Source: Ruminococcus sp.
GTDB taxonomy: Bacteria; Bacillota; Clostridia; Oscillospirales; Ruminococcaceae
Direction of reading: 5' to 3'
DNA length: 11,343 nucleotides
Assembly (NCBI GenBank): GCA_024697705.1
Contig: JAILFF010000171.1
Span: forward strand, 1 to 11,343
The notes beneath the pieces are model-generated. The model was not told the DNA's origin and did not search any database. It saw nothing but the letters and a program-made list of their open reading frames with translations. Each line of letters begins with the position of its first letter. The first letter of the stretch is position 1. Made by a program: the position numbers and the translations under genes. This document shows positions 5,339-11,343 of this stretch, one piece after another.

Positions 5339-8300
5339 TTAATCTACCGATTTCAGCGACTCCGCCATATTTATGCGGTCGAGCTTGATCTCCATGAAGA
5401 TGTTGACAATGAAATTGAATACAAACGTCAGCACGATACTGTAAGCGTAACTCATCGGAAGTATCCTCGCCTTGAACGTTACAAGATCGACGCGGATCTG
5501 CGACATTACAAATTTGTGCAGAAGTATTCCGAGCCCCAGTCCCACGATAATTCCCATCGCCGTCAAAGCTATGTTCTCGCGCAGTACATACGCCGAGGTC
5601 TCCCGACGGAAGAAGCCCAGTACCTTGATCGTCGCTATCTCGCGCAGTCTTTCGGTGATGTTGATGTTCGTCAGATTGTAGATAACGATGAACGCCAAGC
5701 CCGCAGCACAGATTATGATGAGCAGTACAATATAGTTCAGACTCGACATGGTCTCCCTCATGCGCGTGCGCATTGCCGAGAGCAGATTGAAATACTGCAC
5801 GCTCGGACACGATGTGATGCCGGCGGTCGCTTCTTCCTCTTTCTCGCCTTCCTTGAAGTCCAGATAGGCAAAATTGTATTCCACCTTTTCATTGAACTTG
5901 CTTTCGAGCGTTTCGGGCGTTATGAATATATAATTGTAGATATAATTGTTGAATACGCCTGTGACGGTCAGCCGCATCTCGCGCAGCTTGTCGTCGCGGA
6001 GGACTATCCTGTCGCCGACATTCACGCCGTAGCGATCCAGCAGGCTGTAACTTACTATCGCCTCGCCCTTCTTCGGCGGGTCGATAGCCTCGCCCTCACG
6101 GGTATAGAAATGGAAGAAAGCCTTAAGCTTCTCGTAATCCTCGGGCGCGTAGACGCTCATTTCCTTTTCGCGCTCTTCATCGCCGTAGATAAGGTTCCAC
6201 GTCATGGAACGCGCAAGAGCGTAGCCGTCGGTATGCTGCTCGAATTTCTCTTTCAGATCGGCGGGCAGCTCGCCGTTATCGGGCTTGTAGCGCATATCCG
6301 CGTCGGCGATGAGTATCTCGTCAAACTGCACATCTGCAAAGCCCTTTATCGAGTCGTTTATGCCGAAGCCCGTCAGCAGCAGCGCCGTACAGCCGCTTAT
6401 GCCGACTATCATCATGAAAAGGCGGCGCTTGTAGCGGAAGATGTTTCTTACCGATACCTTGTGCAGGAATTTCATGTGCTTCCAGATAAATGTTATCCTT
6501 TCGAGAAGAACGCGCTTGCCCGCCTTCGGAGCCTTCGGACGCATAAGCTGCGCCGCTGTCTCTTCAAGCTCGTGACGGCAGGATACCCATGTCATGCCGA
6601 CCGAACAGAGCAGCGAAGCCGCCAGCGAAAGCAGCGCCAGCAACGGATTGAATACATAATCAATATCGAGCGGCAGATACATAAGCTTGTACGTCATCCA
6701 GATTATCGCGGGGAAGGTGATCGTACCCGCTATGTACCCGACGATGCAGCCGATAGTCGCCGCCGTGCCCGAGTAGAACATGAATTTACCCATGATCGAC
6801 TTTTCAGAATAGCCCAGCGCCTTGAACATACCGATCTGCGTGCGCTGCTCCTCGACCATGCGGCTCATAGTCGTCATGCAGACGAGCGCCGCCACCAGCA
6901 CGAAGAACACGGGGAACACTCTTGCCACCTGCTGCACTATCGCCGAGTCGTTCTCGAAGCACGAATAGCCTACGTTGGCGCTGCGGTCGAGCAGATAGCC
7001 CTCGGGCTCGTTTATGTCGGCGAGCTTCTTTTCCGCGTCGGCAAGCTCCTTTTCGGCGTCGGCGAGCTTTTCGTCAAGCTCCTTCTTGCCGTCCTCGTAC
7101 TCTTTAAGACCGTCCTCGTACTGCTTCAAGCCTTCTTCGTACTGCTGCTTACCCTCGCGGTACTGCTTTTTGCCGTCTTCGAGAACCTTTTTGCCGTCCT
7201 CGTACTGCTGCTTGCCCTCGTCGAACTGTTGTTTCTTTTCTTCGTAGAGCGCCTTGCCCTCGTTGTACTGCTTAACGCCCGCGTCGTACTCCTGCTTGCC
7301 GTTGTTGTACTGAGTAACGCCGTCGCTGTATTCTGAAAGACCCGCCGAGTATTCATCTATCGCCTTCTGATACTGCGCAAGACCCTCGTTGTACTGGTCG
7401 AGACCCTTCTGATACTCCGCCTTAGCCGCGGCAAGCTCTTCCTTCTTTTCGGCAAGGAGCTTTTTGTTCGCCTCGACTTCCTTTTTGCCGTCGGCAAGCT
7501 TTTTCTTGCTTTCCTCGATCTCTTTCTTGCCGTCCTCGATCTGCTGCTTGCCCTGCGTGAGCTGAAGCTGCTGCTCGGCGGTGAGGTAATCCATTATCGA
7601 GCTTACGACTTCCTCGGGCTTGGTGGAAGCGCGGTCGAGCAGCTTTTTCTTCTGCTCGTCGTTCAGCATCCACAGCACTTTATTAAGGGAAGCATACACC
7701 TTATCGACGTAAGCCTGTTCGGTGTCGGCGAGTTTCTTTTCCGAATCGGCGATGAGCTTTTCGTTCTTTTCGATCTCCGCTTCGCCGTCCTTGATCTGCT
7801 TTTCGCCGTCGGCTATCTGCTGTTCGGCGTCGGCTATCTTCTGTTCGCCTTCGTTGAGCTTTGCTTCGCCGTCCGCAAGCTGAGCCGCCGCGTCGTCTAA
7901 CTGCTGCTTGGAGGAATCGAGCCTCGTGCCCGCAGCGTCGAGCTGTTCCTTGCCCACGTCGAGCTGAGACTGCGCGTTGTCGAGCTGCGTCTTCGATGCG
8001 TCGAGAGTCGCCTCGCCCGCCGAGATCTTGCTCTTGGCGTTGTCAAGCTCTTTCTTGGCGTTATCGAGCTGCGCCTCGCCGTCGTCGAGCTCCTTTTTGG
8101 CGTCCGCCAGCTTGCCCGAGTTGTCGTTTATCTCCTTTTTGGCGTCTTCGAGCTGCGCCTTCGCGTCGTCGAGCTTTTCCTTGGCGGTATCGAGCTGCGC
8201 CTTGGCGTCGTCGAGCTTTTTCTGACCGTCCTCGCGAGCCTGATCGAGCTCTTTTCTGCCGTCGTCGATCTTCTTTCTTCCGTCGGAGATGAGCCTTTCG

Positions 8301-9058
8301 TAGCGCACCTCCGCCTGCTCGTCAACGAGCAGCTTCCATAAGTCCTTGCGCTCGTTCATGAAATCCTTGTATTCGTCGGAATAAAGCTCGAAATCCTGAT
8401 CGAAGCGGACATATATATCGCTGTAAAAATCGCGGTCGAAATCCTCGTTCATCACGTAGGCGAAACCTGCCAGACTGCCGTTGCCGAGCGACGTCGAGCC
8501 GCGCTCCCAATGGGTATAAAGGCTCGAATACACCAGCCCGACCACGCGGAGCTCGGTGAATTTCAGCATATCCTTGGTATCGTCATCGTTGTCGGGGCTG
8601 ACGTAAATCTTATCGCCGACCTTAAGCCCCGAATGCTTATCCGCCACACATTCTCCCGAACGCTTGGGGAATCTGCCGTTTATTATCTCAAGACCGTTCA
8701 CCATTCCCGGCATGGAATGTATTTTCAGAACAAATTCGTAGGTCTCGTCGCTGTCGAAGTCCTTGCTGTCCGTAAAAAGAACGTCCGAGCTGTTGGCGCC
8801 CTCGACGTAGCGTACTTCGTCCTCGGAAGCTATCGCGTTTATATCCTCATCGTCCCAGCCCACCGACGATACCAGACGGTAATCGTAAAACTGGTGATCG
8901 TTGAGAAAGCCTCCTATCGTTTTGAGCATCGCGGGGGTAGTGAGGTTCGTTCCCGAGAAAAAGCCCACTCCGAGCATTATTATCGACATTATCGCCGCGA
9001 ACCTTCCGAAGGAGCCCTTGATCTCCCTTAACGCGGTCGTTCTCATTTTTGATCTCAT
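5339..9058 (-). CDS. FtsX/MacB-type ABC permease with giant coiled-coil stalk
   Basis: A 1239-aa inner-membrane permease partnering the ATPase encoded just upstream. Start: the ATG at 9058, 5 nt after the ATPase stop, gives ten residues before REIKGSFGRF, as in relatives; a GTG at 9070, overlapping the ATPase end, is the alternative. Residues are counted from the ATG. TM1 about 20-36; extracytoplasmic MacB-like domain about 40-250; coiled coil 257-449; a short helical tip about 450-506; coiled coil 507-681; FtsX block with TMs about 712-731, 763-787 and 805-826; TM about 880-899; second extracytoplasmic domain about 915-1100; last FtsX block with TMs about 1109-1129, 1163-1183 and 1206-1223. 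The coupling motifs EQRTQIGMFKALGYS and ERLREIATIKVLGFF precede membrane segments in the two FtsX blocks. This family includes lipoprotein, peptide or antibiotic exporters and mechanotransmission systems that govern cell-wall hydrolases; which applies here is not known. No terminator of its own is seen; the repeat element follows. Confidence 0.93.
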   Translation of the reverse strand: MRSKMRTTALREIKGSFGRFAAIMSIIMLGVGFFSGTNLTTPAMLKTIGGFLNDHQFYDYRLVSSVGWDDEDINAIASEDEVRYVEGANSSDVLFTDSKDFDSDETYEFVLKIHSMPGMVNGLEIINGRFPKRSGECVADKHSGLKVGDKIYVSPDNDDDTKDMLKFTELRVVGLVYSSLYTHWERGSTSLGNGSLAGFAYVMNEDFDRDFYSDIYVRFDQDFELYSDEYKDFMNERKDLWKLLVDEQAEVRYERLISDGRKKIDDGRKELDQAREDGQKKLDDAKAQLDTAKEKLDDAKAQLEDAKKEINDNSGKLADAKKELDDGEAQLDNAKKELDNAKSKISAGEATLDASKTQLDNAQSQLDVGKEQLDAAGTRLDSSKQQLDDAAAQLADGEAKLNEGEQKIADAEQQIADGEKQIKDGEAEIEKNEKLIADSEKKLADTEQAYVDKVYASLNKVLWMLNDEQKKKLLDRASTKPEEVVSSIMDYLTAEQQLQLTQGKQQIEDGKKEIEESKKKLADGKKEVEANKKLLAEKKEELAAAKAEYQKGLDQYNEGLAQYQKAIDEYSAGLSEYSDGVTQYNNGKQEYDAGVKQYNEGKALYEEKKQQFDEGKQQYEDGKKVLEDGKKQYREGKQQYEEGLKQYEDGLKEYEDGKKELDEKLADAEKELADAEKKLADINEPEGYLLDRSANVGYSCFENDSAIVQQVARVFPVFFVLVAALVCMTTMSRMVEEQRTQIGMFKALGYSEKSIMGKFMFYSGTAATIGCIVGYIAGTITFPAIIWMTYKLMYLPLDIDYVFNPLLALLSLAASLLCSVGMTWVSCRHELEETAAQLMRPKAPKAGKRVLLERITFIWKHMKFLHKVSVRNIFRYKRRLFMMIVGISGCTALLLTGFGINDSIKGFADVQFDEILIADADMRYKPDNGELPADLKEKFEQHTDGYALARSMTWNLIYGDEEREKEMSVYAPEDYEKLKAFFHFYTREGEAIDPPKKGEAIVSYSLLDRYGVNVGDRIVLRDDKLREMRLTVTGVFNNYIYNYIFITPETLESKFNEKVEYNFAYLDFKEGEKEEEATAGITSCPSVQYFNLLSAMRTRMRETMSSLNYIVLLIIICAAGLAFIVIYNLTNINITERLREIATIKVLGFFRRETSAYVLRENIALTAMGIIVGLGLGILLHKFVMSQIRVDLVTFKARILPMSYAYSIVLTFVFNFIVNIFMEIKLDRINMAESLKSVD

Positions 9059-9063
9059 TGCTT

Positions 9064-9765
9064 TTACCACTCGATGTCTTCTACGTTCACTATGTTATCG
9101 TTTATGCACATACTTTCGACGGTTCCGCTTTTTACGGTGATTATCCTGTCAGCCATCGCCGCCAGCGCGGAGTTATGCGTGATGACGACTACCGTCATGC
9201 CCGTGCTGCGGCAGGTATCCTGGAGCAGCTTAAGCACCGCCTTGCCCGTATTGTAATCGAGAGCGCCCGTCGGCTCGTCGCAGAGCAAGAGCTTCGGATT
9301 CTTAGCCAGTGCCCTCGCGATGGCTACTCGCTGCTGTTCGCCGCCCGAAAGCTGCGCGGGGAAGTTCATTATTCTGTCGCCGAGACCCACCTGCCGCAGG
9401 ACGGTCTCCGCGTCGAGGGGCTCGCGGCAGATCTGCGCCGCAAGCTCGACGTTTTCGAGCGCCGTAAGGTTCTGCACAAGATTGTAGAACTGGAAAACGA
9501 ATCCTACGTCGTAGCGGCGGAAAGCGGTCAGCTGTTTTTTATTGAAGTGCGATATCTCTCTGCCGTCGAGCAGAACGCTGCCCGAGGTAAGAGTATCCAT
9601 ACCGCCCAGAATGTTCAGTATGGTGGTCTTTCCCGCGCCCGAAGCGCCGACGATAACGCAGAACTCACCCTTTTCGATATGAAAGTTCACGTCTGCGAGC
9701 GCCTGTATCTCGACCTCGCCCGTCCTGTATATTTTTTTTACATTTTTAAATTCAACAAAGCTCAT
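9064..9765 (-). CDS. ABC transporter ATP-binding protein, LolD/MacB type
   Basis: A 233-aa cytosolic ATPase that powers the permease encoded next to it. All ATPase motifs are intact: Walker A GASGAGKT (40-47), Q-loop Q92 in VFQFYNL, signature LSGGEQQR (139-146), Walker B LLLCDE (159-164) followed by PTGALD, and H-loop His197 in ITHN. The order and spacing match the MacB/LolD/FtsE subfamily, which pairs with FtsX-type permeases. AGAAAGG (9774-9780 on the + coordinates, read on the minus strand) precedes the ATG. It is the first gene of a two-gene operon, with 5 nt to the permease ATG, so translation is probably coupled. The substrate cannot be read from this subunit. Confidence 0.96.
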   Translation of the reverse strand: MSFVEFKNVKKIYRTGEVEIQALADVNFHIEKGEFCVIVGASGAGKTTILNILGGMDTLTSGSVLLDGREISHFNKKQLTAFRRYDVGFVFQFYNLVQNLTALENVELAAQICREPLDAETVLRQVGLGDRIMNFPAQLSGGEQQRVAIARALAKNPKLLLCDEPTGALDYNTGKAVLKLLQDTCRSTGMTVVVITHNSALAAMADRIITVKSGTVESMCINDNIVNVEDIEW

Positions 9766-9817
9766 TTGTTTGCCTTTCTGTTGTTTGATTTGTCAACATA
9801 AATTGTCGTACCTTAAC

Positions 9818-9846
9818 ATTATATCATATAATTTTTTAAATATCAA
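9818..9846 (-). promoter_or_regulatory. SigA promoter of the ABC operon
   Basis: Read on the minus strand, TTGATA (9841-9846) and TATAAT (9818-9823) are separated by exactly 17 nt. The start point would be near 9811, giving a leader of about 45 nt before the ATPase gene. The region is very AT-rich. GACAA-type words occur in the leader (9790-9797 and 9803-9808) and upstream in inverted orientation (9885-9890); they could be half-sites for a regulator, but none is encoded nearby. Confidence 0.8.
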
Positions 9847-9892
9847 GAGATAAATTCAACAAATATCTATTTTTAACAATTTTTCGACAATA

Positions 9893-9926
9893 AAAACAGC
9901 CGTCCCCGTCGGAGAACGGCTGTTTT
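9893..9926. terminator. Bidirectional rho-independent terminator
   Basis: AAAACAGCCGT (9893-9903) and ACGGCTGTTTT (9916-9926) form an 11-bp stem, with A and T tracts so that both strands give a hairpin followed by U. On the minus strand it lies 7 bp beyond the stop codon of the isomerase remnant, so it was probably that gene's original terminator. It also insulates the ABC promoter from transcription coming from the right. Confidence 0.85.
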
Positions 9927-9932
9927 ATGTGT

Positions 9933-10106
9933 TTACAACATATGTTCAAGCCTTTCGGCTCTCTCGTGAGCCGGTTTAAGAAAGCCTTTGATATCAAGAT
10001 GACAACAGTCCCGGTTCATGGGTTCGAGAGTCACCGCGCCGTTGTAACCCGTTCTTTTGATGTTTTCCATGGCACAGCTATTTGCGGGCGCACACGTATC
10101 AAAAAT
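9933..10106 (-). pseudogene. C-terminal remnant of sugar phosphate isomerase/epimerase
   Basis: Read on the minus strand, the frame ending in TAA at 9933-9935 encodes MENIKRTGYNGAVTLEPMN, then RDCCHLDIKGFLKPAHERAE, then RLEHML. This is the usual C-terminal end of TIM-barrel sugar phosphate isomerase/epimerases (xylose isomerase-like, AP endonuclease 2 superfamily), where a GYxGxVTLEP strand is followed by a last helix. Family members are about 250-300 aa, but here only 45 residues follow the first Met (ATG at 10068-10070). The frame stays open only to a TAA at 10107-10109, and the matching body of the gene is absent. A terminator follows it correctly. The break lies next to the inverted-repeat element at 10132. 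The call rests on motif recognition only. Confidence 0.68.
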
Positions 10107-10131
10107 TTAAATACCTCCGCAAGGCGCTCCT

Positions 10132-10292
10132 TATTGCTCCCCCAATTAATTCTTGAATTTTCTGCTTGTCCTGCTGCCGAGATACTGCGTCAGAAATCCT
10201 TGCCTTGCGACAGCAAAGCTGCGGCTTTCTTCCTTGTCTCTCGGCAGCAGTCCTGCGCATAATTTTTCAAGAATTAATTGGGGAATCAATAA
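10132..10292. repeat. 160-bp inverted-repeat element next to the gene remnant
   Basis: The 18-bp sequence CCCCAATTAATTCTTGAA (10140-10157) is exactly reverse-complemented at 10266-10283, and TATTG / CAATA (10132-10136 / 10288-10292) extends it outward. Inside, CTGCTGCCGAGA near 10171 pairs with TCTCGGCAGCAG near 10240, and AAAGC-GCTTT makes a small central hairpin, so the whole can fold as one long interrupted hairpin. No gene is seen in it: open frames here are shadows. It resembles a small non-autonomous element and is unrelated in sequence to the other repeats of the window. Confidence 0.75.
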
Positions 10293-10320
10293 CTATTCAC
10301 TGTTCACTGTAAACTGTTCA
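10288..10320 (-). repeat. Second copy of the GAACAGTGAATAGT repeat
   Basis: Read on the minus strand, TGAACAGTGAATAGTTATTG (10307 down to 10288) matches 19 of 20 bases at 1633-1652. It is preceded by related TGAACAGTTTACAG (10320 down to 10307), giving a partial tandem. Unlike the first copy it lacks the central palindrome. It starts 10 bp after the stop codon of the membrane-protein gene and abuts the inverted-repeat element. Confidence 0.65.
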
Positions 10321-10329
10321 CTTATAATA

Positions 10330-10812
10330 TCACCCGATAAGCAGCAAGACCCCCGAAGCGGCAGCCGCCATGATCGCAAAGCCCACGACCGAGCCCGTCC
10401 ATTTGACCAGCTTCCTCTTTGCGGGGATATAGGGCATAAGGTCCTCAGTGCCGGGAATCAGCCATGCCTTTGTGCGGCAGACCCACCACTCGTCGATGAA
10501 AAGCCTGTCAAACAGGTTCGCGATCATATAAACGGCGTAGATCTGCAAAAAGCAGTTCACGAAGCCGCTCGCGCCGTTGATGAAATGCACCGCCGCGGGA
10601 ACTGCCAGCAGATTCGGAATGAACATCGCCGCGCCCGAAACGGCGTTTGCTCTCTTGATCTTCTCCTTTGTGGTGAGCCCAAGCTCGACCGCTCTGTCCC
10701 GAACGTCCTGCTCGTAGAAATTCACAAGCCCCACCGCGCCGTTCGATATCCCCACCACGCAGATAAGCAGCAGCCGGAAGCTCAAGATCAGTCCTTCAAA
10801 GATCATCAGCAT
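10330..10812 (-). CDS. Conserved multi-pass membrane protein, unknown function
   Basis: A 160-aa protein. The start at 10812 is chosen because GTGGAGG (10821-10827, minus strand) lies 8 nt before it; an ATG 42 bp further upstream is less likely since the ribosome binding site would fall inside the gene. About four membrane segments are visible: residues 4-27, about 60-78, about 81-102 and about 138-158. Between the third and fourth lie DRLFIDEWW and TKAWLIPGTEDLMPYIP, charged and aromatic motifs that look conserved in uncharacterised Clostridia membrane proteins I recall. A loop near residues 33-55 carries EQDVRDRAVELG. No transporter or enzyme signature is recognised. It has its own promoter and is probably monocistronic. 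Confidence 0.8.
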   Translation of the reverse strand: MLMIFEGLILSFRLLLICVVGISNGAVGLVNFYEQDVRDRAVELGLTTKEKIKRANAVSGAAMFIPNLLAVPAAVHFINGASGFVNCFLQIYAVYMIANLFDRLFIDEWWVCRTKAWLIPGTEDLMPYIPAKRKLVKWTGSVVGFAIMAAAASGVLLLIG

Positions 10813-10844
10813 AATAACGTCCTCCACGATAGTATTGTAAGCAT

Positions 10845-10873
10845 AGGATAACATATATCGCGGAAGATGTCAA
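10845..10873 (-). promoter_or_regulatory. Promoter of the membrane-protein gene
   Basis: On the minus strand, TTGACA (10868-10873) and TATCCT (10845-10850) are 17 nt apart. The -35 box is consensus and the -10 box matches four of six bases. The start point would be near 10838, about 26 nt before the ATG at 10812, which leaves room for the GTGGAGG ribosome binding site. Confidence 0.65.
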
Positions 10874-10929
10874 GCCGATAAAGCGGGAAACGTTACCCGT
10901 TCAGCGGGAACCGAAACATTCTTCTCACG

Positions 10930-10967
10930 AAAAAGCAGACCGTTCCTTTAGGGCAGTCTGCCTTTTT
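10930..10967 (-). terminator. Rho-independent terminator of the glycosyltransferase gene
   Basis: GCAGAC (10935-10940) and GTCTGC (10956-10961) form a stem flanked by A (10930-10934) and T (10963-10967) tracts. On the minus strand the stem is followed by five U, 35 bp beyond the glycosyltransferase stop codon. A smaller hairpin, GGTCT-GAA-AGACC (10976-10988), lies between the two. Confidence 0.75.
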
Positions 10968-10996
10968 GCACATCGGTCTGAAAGACCATATCCATA

Positions 10997-11343
10997 TCAG
11001 CCGTTGTAATCGTAAAACATTTTATCGAAAAGCGCGTCAAGTCCCGCTTTGTCGCCGAACGCCGCCTTGAAGAGCGTACCCGCGTTCTCGAAGATCAGCC
11101 GCAGATACAGCCAGTCGCCCAAATCGTCATACTTGCGCGTCGAATTTATCAGATGATTCTCTTTCAGGCAGCCGTACTCCTTGCCGTGCGCCCTGCCGTA
11201 GGCGCGGAGCTTCTTCGCGGTCGCGGCGTCCTCCATTGCGCGTAAGTCCTCGAAGCCGCCGACCGCGTCGAAGGTGCTTTTCTCCGCACAGAAGATACCG
11301 CAGTAAAGCCCCGTCAGCCTGAAGCCCGCCTCGCAGAGCAGGT
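10997..11343 (-). CDS. Family 2 glycosyltransferase, C-terminal part
   Basis: The last 114 residues of a minus-strand gene that enters from the right edge; the start is outside the window and no stop interrupts the frame up to 11343. The visible part contains TGLYCGIFCAEKSTFDAVGG, then FEDLRAMEDAATAKKLRAYG, the pattern of a GT2 enzyme: a GGF-type element followed by the ED pair of the acceptor side, here E36-D37 counting from the first full codon. NSTRKYDDLGDWLYL follows, as in polysaccharide or lipid-sugar transferases whose C-terminus ends soon after. GT2 enzymes move a sugar from a nucleotide donor onto lipid, glycan or protein acceptors; donor and acceptor cannot be told from this end. 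The metal-binding DxD motif would lie outside the window. Confidence 0.8.
   Translation of the reverse strand, partial: LLCEAGFRLTGLYCGIFCAEKSTFDAVGGFEDLRAMEDAATAKKLRAYGRAHGKEYGCLKENHLINSTRKYDDLGDWLYLRLIFENAGTLFKAAFGDKAGLDALFDKMFYDYNG

Noticed and set aside
5228..7336. 702-aa open frame on the + strand
   Set aside because: It lies antisense to the permease gene. The heptad-repeat coding keeps the opposite frame free of stops; the translation is low-complexity, has no ribosome binding site of note and begins inside the repeat arm.
7016..8215. Regular 21-base periodicity that could suggest a CRISPR or tandem repeat array
   Set aside because: The period is the codon length of a protein heptad; units are diverged, in one open frame and without spacers.
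9059..9070. GTG at 9070 as start of the permease
   Set aside because: It overlaps the ATPase stop and has no better ribosome binding site than the ATG at 9058, which fits the usual N-terminal length. It cannot be excluded.
9927..10262. 111-aa open frame on the + strand
   Set aside because: It is antisense to the isomerase remnant and then runs into the repeat element; its start falls in the terminator's trailing sequence.
10153..10851. 232-aa open frame on the + strand
   Set aside because: It spans the inverted-repeat element and then lies antisense to the membrane-protein gene; no credible start signal or domain.

Overview
The window looks like a chromosomal segment of a Gram-positive Clostridia bacterium, most likely of the Ruminococcus/Oscillospiraceae kind. 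This is an inference from the strong purine-rich ribosome binding sites, near-consensus SigA promoters with 17-nt spacers, roughly even base composition, a DUF6440-type small protein, and a secreted transglutaminase-like protein of the type common in gut Ruminococcus. No 16S or other phylogenetic marker is present.

Layout. (1) 1-256: a hairpin and a 152-bp inverted-repeat element built from AGATAAA-like units. (2) 257-1627: secreted transglutaminase-like protein, + strand, followed by a perfect palindrome and a rho-independent terminator. (3) 1800-4726: a consensus promoter and a probable serine-biosynthesis operon: serC, a 69-aa DUF6440-like gene, a 59-aa membrane-protein gene, then serA, closed by a strong terminator. 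(4) 4746-5320: a 575-bp element without a credible gene, with 79-bp near-perfect inverted terminal arms and three further internal inverted repeats. It lies between convergent serA and the ABC permease gene. (5) 5339-9846, minus strand: a two-gene ABC operon with its own promoter: a LolD/MacB-type ATPase and a 1239-aa FtsX-type permease whose large extracytoplasmic insert is a very long antiparallel coiled-coil hairpin. (6) 9893-10320: a bidirectional terminator, the C-terminal remnant of a sugar phosphate isomerase/epimerase, and another inverted-repeat element next to the point where the remnant breaks off. (7) 10330-10812, minus strand: a multi-pass membrane protein with its own promoter. 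(8) 10930-11343: a terminator and the C-terminal end of a family 2 glycosyltransferase that runs out of the window.

How the genes work together. SerA oxidises 3-phosphoglycerate and SerC transaminates the product to phosphoserine, so the operon supplies the first two steps of serine synthesis; SerB is not in the window. The two small genes between them have no known link to serine. The ABC ATPase and permease form one transporter or mechanotransmission complex. The clearest unusual signals are the matched 24/25-heptad arms of the permease, the nested inverted-repeat element at 4746-5320, and the gene remnant abutting the element at 10132-10292. Four different inverted-repeat families in 11 kb suggest a genome rich in small, probably non-autonomous, repeat elements.
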